In this document: positions 12,744 through 27,100 of the stretch, in pieces | How the letters are laid out: each line of letters starts with the position of its first letter | Numbering within the stretch: position 1 is the stretch's first letter | Source of the DNA: Rosellinia necatrix | Lineage: Eukaryota > Ascomycota > Sordariomycetes > Xylariales > Xylariaceae | Length of the DNA stretch: 64,000 nt | Assembly (NCBI GenBank): GCA_021209875.1 | Contig: JAGYVD010000006.1 | Coordinates: 1,054,001 to 1,118,000 of the forward strand | Reading direction: 5' to 3' | Notes under the pieces: model-generated | Told to the model about the DNA's origin: nothing | What the model saw: the letters and a program-made list of their open reading frames with translations, nothing else | Database searches by the model: none | Program-made: the position numbers and the translations under genes

Positions 12744-15700
12744 TTTATTTAATTTTAAAATATAAAATTATTTATTTAAATTTTTATATAGCTATTATTA
12801 TTTATTTCCATTAGATTTTTTATATTTTAATTTTAAAGCTTTAAATTTTGCCATAGTTTTTAAAATAAGCAACGCGTTATTTTTATTTTTATAATAACAG
12901 CTTTAATTATGATAATTAAAACAAACGTTTTTTAAACACTATTTAAAATTAAAATCGTTAATATATTTATTTAAAAGATTATGTTTAAATAAAAAATATT
13001 TAAACGTTTTTTAACTTTTATATTAAAAGTTTAATATATAATTTAAATTTATTTTTATGCCATTAACATAAAAATTAGCTGCAGCATATATTAAACAAAT
13101 AAAAAAAAAATATAACGTATAAAAGATATATATATAAAAAACTTTATATAAAAATTTTAACGGCAGAAATTTTTAATATATAATATTTTTAAACTTATTA
13201 TTTACAAAATTATTATTAAGCTTTTGAATATTTAAACAGAATATTTTATTTAGTTTTAAAATAAAGCTTATTTTTAAGCGCGTTATATATTTATATATAA
13301 ATAAATTAATAAAATAATTAATATTATATATACAAAATTATTATTAATATAAATATTAAAAATTTTAATTTTATGTTGAAAAATTTAATTTTTATTTTAT
13401 ATAATATAATTTTATTTATTTTATTTGTTTTATATTATTATTTAATAAAAATATTAAACAATTTTTATAAAAACTTTTAAAACAGAAATTAAAATAATAA
13501 TATAATATAAAAAATAAAACAAATATATTAAAAGCAGTATTTTAAAATTTTTCGATATAAATAAAATATTTATAATAAAAAATTTATAACAATAATAAAT
13601 ATTTATATAATATTATTTAAAAATATTAATAATTTATTATATTAATTAAACGCAAGGGATTAAGAAAAATAAGTTTATTTTAATAAAATATAACAAGATT
13701 TTTAATGCTATAATTTATAAATATAAACTAAAAATAAAAAAATAAGTTTAAAATATTTATAAGTTTAACAGACTAATAAATATAAAAGATTTTAATTAAT
13801 ATAATAATATATTAATATAATAAAGGTTAAAAACACGTTAAAATAATTTAGCTAGCTAAAAAATTATAAATACTTATATTTAAATAAAACTAAAATATTT
13901 ATTATTAGCTTTTAAGCTTTATAATAAATTTTAGTGTATAATTAATAAAACTAATATATACTAGCGTAATAAAATTTAAACTAAGACTATAAAAATTAAA
14001 AAAAAAAGCAGTAGTTTTATACATGCGGTAAAAACTTATATAGCAAAATTATTAATTTGAATTAAAAAATTAATAAAAAAATAATAGTTTAAATAATATA
14101 ATAAATTTTAATAATAAAAATTTAACTATTTTAATTTTAAATAAATTTTATAATAATTGAAATTTTATTAAAAGAAATTGCAAGCAATAAAAATATTCCT
14201 TATAATTATATTTAAAAGTATATTTTAATAAAGAACATGTTAATTAATAATAATAAAACATTATATTTGATTAATAATAAAAAGCTATTAAAACTTAAAT
14301 CTTTTGTTTTAATTAAAAATAAAAATATTTTATATAAGCATTTCGTAGTTTTTTATTTTAAACAAAATAGAAAAATTATTTAAAAAACTTATTAAAAATA
14401 AATATTAAAATATAGTTTTATAAATATGTTTTATTATCTAGTTTATAGTTTAAAATTATAAAAAATAATATTTTAATAGTTTAATTTATTAAATTTTATA
14501 ACTTAGTTGTTTTTAAATATAAATTTAATTTTTAATATTTAAACAAAAGTTTTAAATTAAATGTAAGGAAAATATTATAAATAATTTTTAAAATACAGCT
14601 AAATTAATTATATTTAATTAATTCTAGTATATTTTAGCTTAAAAGCTATTTTAAAAAACTTTAAAACAAAAAAAACATTAAAAGTTTTAGCATTAATTAT
14701 TAGAATATTTAAAAGCTATGCTTTATAAATATTAATATATATAATTAAAAATATATAAATTAATAAAATTTTATATATTAAATATAAAACTTATATTATT
14801 ATATATATAATATAATAAATATTTAAACAATTTTTAAATAAAAAACTTTTTAATGTTTTTAGAAGCTGTATTACAATTTATTTAATTATTTAATAAAATA
14901 TAATAAATTAAACTAAACTTTAACAATTAAAAATAAATATATTAAATTAATTTATAGATATTTTTAATAAATAAAACTATAATATAAGTTTTTTAAAAAT
15001 TAAATAATTTATATATTAAATAAAAAAGTTATAAGGTTATTGTTTATATTATTAAAAATAATTTAAATGTTTTTATAATAATTTATAAAAATAAAATTTT
15101 ATATAAGCTTTAATTAAAAATTAAAAATTAATAACAAGCTTTTTTATTTTATATTAAAAGCTTGTTAAAAATATTAAACAAGCTAGCAAAAAATAATTAA
15201 TAAAATAAATAAAATATTTAATAAAGCCGGCCTATTATTAAAACTATCGCTAAAAATAGTTTAAACAGCTGTTTAATTATATAATAAAAGCTTTTTAAAG
15301 CTTAGAATTTTATATTTTTTTATATATTTAAACGTTAATTAATATAATATTATTAATAATATAACCTAGTTGAAATAAAATATTAATAAATAATTTATAA
15401 TTAAATTAAAACAGGATATATATATATAAATATTGCATATATTTAATAAAGAAAAGAAACTTGCTGCTAAAAAGCAGCAAATATATAAAATCAGACTTTA
15501 AGCTTATCTTAAATATTTAATTAAATATAAAATAATTAATTTATATTATATATAAGTTTTTAATTATAAAAATAATTATTATTAAAAATATTAAATTTAA
15601 TAAAAAGCTGTTTTATTATAAAAATAAACAAAACTAATTATTAAAATTTAAATAAACAGCAATAAAAAATTAAAAGTTTTAAATCTAATAAATAAACAAT

Positions 15701-15793
15701 AATATAAAATAAATAAAAATAAAAGCTTAAAATATATTATATATAGTTTTAAAAATATAAAAAATATTATAAATATTTTTATTTATAGCTTGG
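12744..15793. other. RIP-mutated interior of element I (left part)
   Basis: Three kilobases of very AT-rich sequence between the C solo LTR and element D, assigned to the interior of element I by position. I found no domain signature and no surviving frame. Confidence 0.55.
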
Positions 15794-15798
15794 TTAGG

Positions 15799-15981
15799 TA
15801 GTAAAGTTTACTAGGGGTAGTATGGTTAAGTCTGTAAAAATGTGATATAGAATTAAAAAAAGAAGGGCTTCAGGTCCCGCAGGGACCAGAAGCCTTAAGC
15901 TAATACTTTATCTAATCTATACAATTTTTATTTAGCTAGCTTCGCTAGCTACATAAAAAGCCCCCTTTCTTAACTGTATTA
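15799..15981 (+). repeat. Left LTR of element D
   Basis: 183 bp. The core TTATCTAATCTA is at 15908-15919. The left side is better preserved than in the right copy; the right side is more mutated (CTTAACTGTATTA versus CCTGACTGTGTTA). Confidence 0.9.
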
Positions 15982-17341
15982 AGTGCCGGGGCCATAATAA
16001 AGCGTTATTATTTTTAATAACTATAATTTTTTTTTACTGTTTGCAAAATTAGCCACGGCCTTTTTTTAATTTTTCCAGCCAAGGTCTATTTTTTTTTTAA
16101 TTCTAGTATTTTTTAATTAGTTCTTTAATATTATATAATTATTACTTTGATTTTTATTAGTTGTTTTTATAATTATATTTTTTATTTAATAAAATAATTA
16201 AATTTATTTTTAATACGGTTTATTTAATGCTTAAAAATTATTTTAATTTTAAATAAGTTATTTTTTTTTAAGTCCTGTTTTTTAAACATTAAGCTTAATA
16301 TTAATATTTTATAATAAAAAGATTTTTACCGGTATTTTTAAATAATAAATACGCGATTAAAATAATAAAATAAATATTAAAAGTTTTTAGTAATTTTAAT
16401 TTATAAAATAACTTATTAACTTTTTTTAATGTTTTATAGTTTTACGTGCTATTAAAATATTTTTAAACAGCTTTTTAAAAAATAATATTTTAAATAAAGC
16501 TTTAAAAATATTATATTTTTATATTAAACTTTATTAATTTATATTTATTATTATAATATTATTTTATATATGTTGTTATAAAATTTATAGCTAATTTTAT
16601 ATTTTATAGAAATATTTTTATATAAATCGGATATTTTTAATTATTATATTTATTTTTATATTAATAAAAACATTATTTAGTTTAAATAGCTAAAATTTAA
16701 AAAGCTGTTTATAAGTTAATAATTTAATAAGTTTTAAGTACGTTTTATTTAAGTTCTACTGCAGAAATAACAACATATTTATTTAATCGCGGTTTAAATA
16801 TATATATATATAGTATTAAATAGCAATTTTATTATTTAATTTTTTGTTTAAATAAATTATTATTTTATAAATAATAAAAGTTGTTATTAATAGTTTTACT
16901 TTTATAGCTTTTAAAGCTCCGTTTAAAAATAAATTTATAATTTTAATTAAAAATAATACTGTTTAATATATTTTAATTAAATAACAGGAATTATTTAGCT
17001 AATACTTCTGCTTAATTTTTAATAAAATATTTTTGTTGCTAGAAATAAATAATAAATGTTTTAATATAACATATATTATTATTATTAATACGTTATAATA
17101 ATTAAATTTTTTAATTGCCACGGTATAACTAAAATAATATTTTAAATAAACTTATAATAAAGTTTATTATAATTGTTTTTATTAGCTTAATATTTTTTAA
17201 TTAAATAAATTAATAATTATTATACGGCTTTTTTTTGCTAGTACTATATAATTTATATTTGTTATAATAATTTAAACATGCTTTTATTTTATAAATTTTT
17301 AATTTAATTATATAAAGCTTTAATTTTTTTATTAAATGCTG

Positions 17342-17610
17342 TATAATAGCTGCAATAGCGGCAGTTGGAGCGGAGCCCAACTATACTTATATATTAAAAA
17401 GAAAAACTAAGGTTGAAAAAAAAAAAGAACTATATATAGGGCCGACGGCTAGAATTCTTACTTATATATACTACTGGCTATTTATTACGTGACTAGCCTA
17501 CCGTATTTACTACTTCCTTTTGTATTTATTTAGCCGGGGAATTAATCAGGGGCCGCCAGGCTATTTATTTATGCAGCTAATCAAAGCTATTATAGCTGTA
17601 GGTTATAATA
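17342..17610 (-). repeat. LTR of element H1 (left copy)
   Basis: 269 bp. The left (outer) side keeps GGCAGTTGGAGC and CCCAACTATAC. The right (inner) end is mutated, reading GGTTATAATA where the intact end is GGCCATGACA. Confidence 0.92.
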
Positions 17611-20600
17611 ATCTTTTTTTTGCAAAAAGATTTAGCTTAAGTTTTTAGCTGCGCAAAACTAAAAATATGCTAAGCTGATTTTTTTTAAAGCTGTTCGCGC
17701 TACGTTTAAAGCTTAAACTAAAAACTTTTAAATTAATATTTTTAAGCAATAAAAAAATATTTTTAACGTATATAATTAATTAAAGTTTAAAAGTTTTTAA
17801 TTTTTAGTTTTATATTTATTATATTAATTAGTTAATTTTATTTGATTTATTTTTAATTAAGTTATTTATTATGCTATTTATGCTTTATTTATAATTTTAG
17901 CTATATTTTATTTTTAATATATTATTATTTTTATATGTTTTAGCGAATATATTTTTTTAGCTGCTTTAATTTAGTTTTATAGCTGTTTTAATAGTTTTAT
18001 TTTTTTAAATATTTATTATAATATTTTTTAGCCTAACTAAAGTGTTTTTTAAGTCGGCAGCTAAATATTAATTATTATTATGTTTTTAGTTTTTTAAAAT
18101 ATTTTATAAAACAGTTTTTTTTAGATTTTTAATAATAAGATTTTTTATTTATTATTTTTTTTTTTTTAACGTTTTATTAATTATTTTTTTTAGTCGGAGT
18201 ATTTTTGTTTAAATAAAAATTATTAGCGTATTTTATAGTTGTTTAATATAAAATTAACAGCTTTTTTGTTATGCTGTTAATAATTTTAATTTAAATATAT
18301 TAAAACAATTAGTTTTAATATTAATAATTTTATAAGCTTATTATATTATTAAATAGTTTAGCTTATTATTAAATTAATTAGTTTGTTTTTTTTTTATAAT
18401 ATAAATATATAGTTTTTAATTATAAAGTTTAAGTTTTATTAATATTTATTAGCTTATATAATTATTTGTTATTATATTTTTATATTTATATTTTTATTTT
18501 TTAACGTAGTCGCAGATTTTTTATAAATATTTAAGTTTTTTTTAAATAGTTTTTTTAACTTGTTTTTTTATAGTTGTTTTATTTTTGTTTAAAACTTTTA
18601 GTTAAACGTTATGTTTATTAGCTTTTTATTAGTACTTTTTTTAAAAACAGCTTTTTTAAAGCTTTATAAAGCAAAAATGTTTATATAGCGTTTAAAACTA
18701 AAAACGTTTTAAACTAGTTTTTAAAATAATTAATATATAGTTATAGCTGTTAATTTATTTATTAATATATTATTTTTATTTATTTTATTAATTAATAATG
18801 TTTTATTATAAAAAGTCTAGTTTTATGCTGTAAATTTTAACAGCTTGTTTATAAAATTAGCAATAAACTAGCTTTTTTATTGTTAACTATTATTTTTAGC
18901 TATTTATATATTTAATAAAAACTTTTATAATATATTTTAATAATATTTTTGCTGTTATTAATTTTTATATATAGTTGTTTATATTAGTTTTAATAGTTTA
19001 TTAATTATATAAAATATTATATTATTTTTATATTTGTTTTTAAAAATTTTTAAAATTAACTACTATATATTATTATATATATTTTAGCATTAGTAAAAAG
19101 TTAGTTTTTAATATTTTATTATAGAAAATTTTTATAAAATAATAAAAATAGTTTATTATATATCGGTTAATTTTATAATATAATTTTAATTATTAATAAC
19201 GTTAGAACATTAGGCGTTTTATTTTTTATAGCTTAAATATGCTGTTATTAGTTTTATGTAAGTTTTTTAATTATTTAAGTTTGCAGATTATCCGATTTAA
19301 AAATTAATTTTTTTTTTTATATAATAAAAGTTTTTAATATTAATTAATTAAAGTTTTTATTAATTTAAGTTTTTTAATATTTATTTAAGCTGGTGTTATA
19401 TTAATTAGTTTTAAATATTACGTTTATAAATATTATTTTTAACAGCAGTAAAAATATAATATTTTTATAATATATATTTTATATATATTTTTATTATTTT
19501 AAAATTATTAGTTTAAAAAAGCTATAGTTTTTATTTGTTTTTTGTTGTTTTATATTTTTAAGTTTTTATTAATTTAAAAAATATTTATTATTATATTTTT
19601 AATTTTAAGCGATATATAATATTAAAATTATAATATGCGATAAGCTTAGTTTATTTAGCTTGTTTTAAGTTTAAAATTTTTTTATATTAAAATATTTTAA
19701 TATAATATAATTTATAATAACTAAAAATAGTTATAGTTGCTATAAGCTTATTAATTTTATTTTTAATAAAGCAGCTTTTTAATTACTGCTAGTATTTTTT
19801 ATTATAAATATTATAGTTTAATTTTATATTATAAAAAGTTTTTAAATAAAATATAACTAGTTATTATAAAATGTTTGCGGTTTTTTTATAATAAAACGCC
19901 GGCGGTTATATTATTAAATATATTTATTTTTATTTAAGTTTTATTTTTATAATTAAAATATTTTAATATTAGCGCGCTAGTTAATTTATTTTTAATATTT
20001 TAAACGTTTTTTAATAAAAGTTTAATTAAGTTAAAACAGCTTTAATATAAGTTAAGTTATTTAATAGCTTAGTTATTTATTTATATTTATAAATAAACTT
20101 TTATAAAAGTTATTAAAATTTAAAAATAATTATATTTTTTTAATAACGTTTTGTTTTTTTAAATGTTTTTAGTTATAAATAATTTTAATTTTATTAAAAT
20201 TAATTTTTATATTTTAGTTTTAATAATAAACTTAAAAATTTAGTTTTTTTTATATAAAACTTATATTTTTTAAGTCGGCTTATAATTCTGTTTTTTAAAA
20301 CGTAGTAATATTTTATTTATATAATATCGATGTTTTAGTTTATTATTTAAATAAATTAAAATGTTATTAATATAAGCTATATAAAAATATCCAAATATTT
20401 TTATAATATATTATTATATTTTTAAAAATCGCTGGCTTATTAATTAATTTAAAAAGCAGTATTTTAAACTAATAAGCTTTATAACGCGTTTAAAAGCGGT
20501 TAATTTTTATTTTTTCTATAATATAAATATAATAAAATGTTTATTTAATATTAATTTTAATAAATATTTTAACTTATGTTATATAAGCTAGCGTTTTTTA

Positions 20601-23600
20601 ATTAATAGTAATAAATATTAATTTTTTATATTAAAACGTTTAATTTTTATAGTCGACATATAAACATAATAATTTGTTATTTTTTATATAAATAATATAA
20701 AAGCAGTTTAAAAACTAATATAAGCTTTATAAATTTTTTATTAAGTTGTTATAAATATATTGTTAGCAGGTTTTAGTTTTTTAAATAATATTTTATAAAA
20801 AAACTATATTTTAATATTTTTAAGTTTTAATTTAAAATTAAGCGGTAATTTATTTTTAGTTTATATAAAAGCAAGTTGTTTAAAACAGCTTTTAAAAAAC
20901 ATTTAAATATTTATAATAAGCTTTTAAAACAATTTATTATAAGTTTTTTTAATTTTATTTTATTTTTAAACAACAGCTTATTTTAAGTTTTTATTATTTA
21001 TTATTTATTATTTTATTAATTTTATATAGTATAGTTATATTATAATATATTATATTATTTTATTATAACGTTATATTAAAAGCTATAGTTTTAATAGTTG
21101 TAATTTTTATTAATTAATGTTTATATTATTTAATAATATTTTGCTAAAATTAATAAAAGCTTTAAACGTTTTTTTTAGCAGAGTTTTTATTTTAAGCTTA
21201 GTTTTTATTATTTTAAAACTAGTTTAACTTTTTAGCCTAGTATTTTTTATTTTATATATTTTTTTATAGTTTTATTTTTGTTTAAAACATTTATTAGTTC
21301 TAAAGTTTTAAAACTTATACCGAAGTAGTTTTAAAAAAGTAAAAACTTTTTAAGCTTGCGTTTTTAATAGTTAATATAGCTTTTAACTAAATAATTTTTT
21401 ATTATATTTAGTTTAAAATATTTTAAGCTTATAATTTTTTTTTTTGTTGTATTTAATTAAATTAATTATTTTTGCGTTTTTTGTTTTTTAGTTTATTAGC
21501 TTTTTTTTAAGCAATATTTTTTAATGTTTAAAATATTTTAATAAGTTTTTATTTTATTTATTAAAATTTTAAAAACTTAATATTTAAATTTTTAATTGTT
21601 TAAAAATAAAAGTTGTTTATATAAAAATTTATTAGCACGTTGTAATAATTATAATATTTTTTTAATAATTACGTTATATTTTATATTAATAATTATTAAA
21701 AAGTTTTTATATAGTTTTTTTATATTTTAAAATATAATTTTAAAGCTAAGTTTATTTATTAGATTAAATTATTATTATATTTAGTAATAATAACTGGTTT
21801 AAAATTTGTTATAATTTTAAGTTTTAAATATTTTATTATTTATATAGCAAATTATATTAATTAAAATATATATATTTATTTTTATATTAGCTAAAGCTTT
21901 AATAAATAATATAAATTTATTATTTATTATAATATAATTTATAAAAGCGGGTTTTTTTAATATGTTTTTAAAAAATTAAACAGGATTTTTTATATTATAT
22001 TATATTAAGTGCTAATATTTTTGCTTAAAAAAAGTTTAGTTGTTTTAAGCTGTTTTTTTTTTTTTTTATTTGCGTTTATTTTTTTATATAATCTGTTTTT
22101 ATAGTTTTTATAAAAATAATATTAACATATATATTATTTAATCGGTTAAAATTGTTTTTATAAAAATAATTATTATTATAATGTTTTTATTTATAATAAA
22201 TAAAATATTTGTTTTTAAAATAAAACTTTAAATTAATTTAGTTTTAGTTTAGCATAAATTTTTGTTCTGTTTTTTGTTTATTTAATAACAGTTATTTTTT
22301 ATTATTATTTTATAATTAATAAATATTTTTAATTAAAAACTACTTTTAATAGTTATAATTAAAACTTTTTCTGGTTTTTGTTTTTTTTTATGTTTTATTT
22401 TTTTTTAAAGCTTTGCTTTAAACAAAGTTTTGCTGTTAATAATTATATAACTATATATATTTATAATAAGCAGAAAAATTTATTATATTATTATATAGTT
22501 TGTTTATATAAAATTTATTTAAATATTTAAATAATTTATTATATATATTTTATTTAAAGTTTTTAAGTTAATTTTTGCTATATTAGCTTAATAAGCAAAC
22601 TTAATATAAAATAAAATAAATTTATTACTTGTTATTATTTTTAAGTTTTAATATTTAATTTTAGTTTTTTATATTTATTAAAGTTATTATAAAATAAAAA
22701 TAAATAGTTTAATATTTTTAATTAGTTTTTAGTATTAGTTTATTATAATTATTAATAATAAACGGCATAAAATTTTAAAAGCTTTGTTTTTATATAATTA
22801 ATAATATAATCGATTTTTTAATTTATATTAAAAATAGTTGCTATTTTTAATAAGTTTGCTTTTAAAAATATAAACTAATGTTTAAATTTTATTTTTAATT
22901 TATTTTTATTAGTTTTTATTTATAAATATAAAAGTTTAGCTGTTTTAAAAGTTAATTTTAACTTTTTTTAATATATTATAAGTTTAAGGTTTTTAAGTCG
23001 GGTTTTAAGCAACTATTAAATCTGTTTAATTAAATAAATATTATAATAATTTAGTTTTTAAAATTTTAATTTTTTGTTAGTTTTAATTAAAGCTTAGTTT
23101 AAGTTAGCTTTAATTTTTTATTTTAAGCTAAATTAATTTATTTAATATATTATTTATATAAAGTTGTTATTAATATTATTAATTATATTAGCAACGTTTT
23201 TTAAAATATTTTAAGCGGCGCTTATAAATAAAAACAATATTTAAATTTATAATATATATTTTTAAAATAATTTTAAACTAGTTTTATAAACTATTAAAAG
23301 TTTATAAAGTTGTTTTATAAAAAACGCATGTTTTTTTATTTATTATTATTATAAAAGTTATTTTTATTTATTTATTTATAATAAAATAAGCAGCGTTAGC
23401 TTTTATTTATTTTATAAAGTTTTTATAAAGTTTTATAAAAGCTAGCTGTATATATGCTTTAATTATTATTATTAATAATATAATTTTAATATAAAAGTAT
23501 TAATAAGTTTGTTTTTCTGCTTTTTTATTTTTATTATAGTTTTTATTTTTTTAATTAAAACGCCTGCTTATATTAATATTATTAGCTTATATTAACAATT

Positions 23601-23836
23601 TTATAAACTTTAAAAATTAACGCTAAAGTTTATAGTAGTTATATTAAGCATTATTATATAAAACTAATTTATTTAAATTGTTTTTTTTAAAACGTATTTA
23701 TTGCTTAGCTTTTGCTAAAAAAGTTAAATTATTTTTTTTAATTATAACGTTTTAATAAATTAATTAATTAATTAATTGTTTAATCGGTTAAAAAAATTTA
23801 ACGTTTTTTTAAACAATAAAAAATAAACTTTAGTTT
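17611..23836 (-). pseudogene. Decayed gag-pol interior of element H1
   Basis: 6.2 kb aligning with 37595-44534 of H2 apart from two insertions there. The reverse-transcriptase catalytic Tyr-x-Asp-Asp is read as Tyr-Ile-Asn-Asn at 20374-20363 on the minus strand; both Asp to Asn changes are G-to-A. Other domains must be present by length, but I could not delimit them by eye. No functional product is possible. Confidence 0.75.
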
Positions 23837-24105
23837 TATAATAGCTATAATAGCAGCAGTTAAAGCAAAGCTTAACTATACTTATATATTAAGAAAAAAA
23901 ACTAAAGTTAAAAAAAAAAAAAAACTATATATAGGGCTAACGGCCAGAATTCCTATTTATATATACCACTGGCTATTCACTATATGACTGGCCTACTATA
24001 TTTACCACCTTTTTTTATACCTATTTAGCCGGGGAACCAATCAGGGGCCGCCAGGCCACTTATTCGTGCAGCCAATCAGGGCCATCATGGCTGTGGGTCA
24101 TAACA
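23837..24105 (-). repeat. LTR of element H1 (right copy)
   Basis: 269 bp. The inner left part is mutated (TATAATAGCTATAATAG). The outer right part is intact, with CCGGGGAACCAATCAGGGG and CATCATGGCTGTGGGTC. Confidence 0.92.
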
Positions 24106-24110
24106 TGCTG

Positions 24111-27100
24111 TTTATTAAAATAATATTTATTATTATATATTATTATTAAAAATTTAGCTATTTATTTTTAAAAACATATAATTTATATTTATTTTTTAGT
24201 TAATATTATATAATAAATTGTTTATAATTATAAAAAATATTTAAGCTTAAAAAATTTATAACGTTTATATTGCTTTTATGAATCGTTTTAAAACTTTTTA
24301 ATATTTAAAATCTTTAATATAATCTATTATAATTTCAGCTTTTATTATTTTTTTATTATTAGTTTTAAATATATTATTTATATATTATTTAATATTAGTT
24401 TTTATTTGTTTAAACTATTTTTTTTAATATTTATTAAATCGGTAATATTTTTAATTAATTAAATATATCCGGGATAAAGTTTAATCTGTTTAATATATAA
24501 TATACTTATAGTTTATATTATAATAAATATATAAACGCGTTAATTAAACGTTTGTTTATACGGTTAATAAATCTATTATTAAGTTTAATTTAATTTAAAA
24601 TGCTTTTTATTGCTAAATAATTAATAAAAAAAACTACTAAGTTAATTAAAGCTTTAATTATAGTTTGCAAGTGTTAATATGTTTAAATTATATAAGCTAT
24701 TTCAAGCTTAAAAATCTATATTTTATTTTTAATTATAATATGCAGCAACTTAAAAATATTATTAATAATATTTATATGTTTAAAATTATTAATTTTAGTT
24801 TTAATATATATTTATTTTTAATATAAAACAATATTATTTTAAAGTTTTTTTTAATAAGCTATTTATTTATATATATAATGTTTTTATAAAATTATAATAA
24901 TAAAATATAATATATAAACATATTAAGTTTTAAAAGCTTTAAATAATTTTATTTTAGTTGTAATTATTTTAAAATTTATAAACTAATAATATATTTAATG
25001 CTTGCTATAATTATTAATTTTATATTATTTTATTTTATATTTTTATTAAATAGTTCTGTTTTATATTTTTATAAAAGTTTTACAACTTTAGCATAATATA
25101 ATAATAATATATAAAAAATCCTATATTTTTAAAATATTATTTTAAAGCTTTTAATTAATTTAAAAATTTAAAGTTTTTAAATGCTGCTAGTTATTTTTTA
25201 TTATTAAAAACTTAAAGCATTTATTTAAAAGCTTAGCCGTTTAAAAAAAATATATAATAAAAGTTTTTTTAAAATAAAAAATTCTTTTTATTAAACAGTA
25301 TAAAAATATTATATAAATAAATTAAATAATCTGTTTTAATATTTAAAAAATAATAATATTATTAATAAAAGCTTTATAATAATATTTATAGAAGCAAAAT
25401 AATTTATTTATAAAATATTAAACATTTATAAACATATAATAAAATTTTATTAAAGCTATTATTAATTGTTTTAATTTTTAAAATTTATTATTATAAATCG
25501 GTTTTAATAATTAAAATAAACTGCAAATTAATAAAAAAAGCGGTTATGTTTATAATAATTAAATATTTTTTTAATTAAAACAATAACTATAAATTATAAC
25601 AGCAATAAATAGTTATTTAAAACAGCTATTTTGTTTAAAACCTATAAATCGACTACTAAACGTAAATATAGTTCTTTTTTTATATAAGCTATATAATAAA
25701 AGTTAAATATATAAATAAAAAAAGCTATTAATTTATTTTATTTTATTTTATTTATAAAGTTTATTAAATATTATATTAACTGTTTTTTAATTATATACGC
25801 TAAAAAATATAATTAAAAATTTAGTTTTATTTATTATTAATTATTAATTAAAAAATTTTTTATTTGTTTTTCTGCGGTATATTAATAATATTTTAGTTTT
25901 TTAAATATTAAATATTTTTATAATAATTTAAAAATTTTAACGTTATAATATTTTTTTATATAAATAAATTATTTATTTAAAGCTTTAATTTTGTTTTTTT
26001 GCTAGGCTTTTTATATTTAGTATTAATAAAACTTTTTAAATTTTAAGCTTAAATGCTTCGTTTAACTATTTGCTTGTTTTTACTACAAGTATTTCTGCCG
26101 CATAAATTGCGCTAGTTGTGTTTGCTCTGCTAATTATATTAGCTATATTAAAAACTTTATTAAAAAAAAAGCCTGTTAAAAGAATATTATGTTATTTTAA
26201 CGCGTTAATTATTCCAGCGATTATATTAGTTTTTGTTACGGTTAAGTCCAGGCTTTAAGTTATGTTGCAACTTTAGTATATATTAGCAGCAATAGCAGCA
26301 ATAATAAAAATTATTAATATAAAGTCTGCTAATAAATATATATTTAATAATTTAAAATTATTAAAAATATATTTTTTTTTTTTAAATATAAAAATATTAA
26401 AATTAATAACTAATAAAATATTTTAAAACGTGTTAAATAATAAGCTAGTATTAATTAATAATATATTAGTTATATTTATAGTTTTAACTGCTGTTAAGCT
26501 TGCAGCTATTATTATAACTTTTAAAAAATTTTTATATATTTTTAATATTTAATTTTTAATATAGTTGTTTTAAATTATATTTATTTAAATATTTTTCAAA
26601 ATAATTTTAGTTTTAAAAACAGATTAATAATTATTACGTTTAAAAAGTTATAAATTTAATTAAAGCTGCTATATTATTTTTTATAATAGCTTAAATATAA
26701 AATCTTTGTTTTTAAATAATAGTTTATATTTAATTAGTACTAGCATTAATATTTTAAGCGCTAAAATAACTTTTATATTAAAATTATTTTACGTATATTT
26801 AAGTTTGCTTTAAAAATATTTAAAAAACATTTTAAAGTTTTTAACGTTTATAAAAATAACCGTATTTAAACTATAATTAATTAAAACTCCGCAAATATTT
26901 AAAAATTATTTTTAATAACATTTTAATTTTTTTTTTTTTATAATTTAAGCTGTATTTATAAATTCTAGCAATTATAAAAATTTATAATTATTATTGCTTA
27001 ATATATAAAATTTTAGCGTAGCTTTTATTTATATTTAATTTAATTATTTTTATTTTTTAAATTTAGCCTGTTTATTTTTAAAAATATATTTAAATTTGCT

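Larger units (their letters stand above)
17342..24105 (-). mobile_element. Ty3/gypsy-type LTR retrotransposon H1, RIP-inactivated
   Basis: A 6764-bp element inside D with two 269-bp LTRs (17342-17610 and 23837-24105) and a perfect TSD, tgctg, at 17337-17341 and 24106-24110. On the minus strand a polypurine run (about 17611-17622) abuts one LTR. A decayed YxDD box is at 20363-20374, read on the minus strand as Ala-Tyr-Ile-Asn-Asn-Ile. The preceding residues fit the usual Ty3/gypsy spacing from the conserved Phe-Gln segment. Every frame is broken. Element H2 is a second copy, and 37904-38184 is a solo LTR of the same family. Confidence 0.95.
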
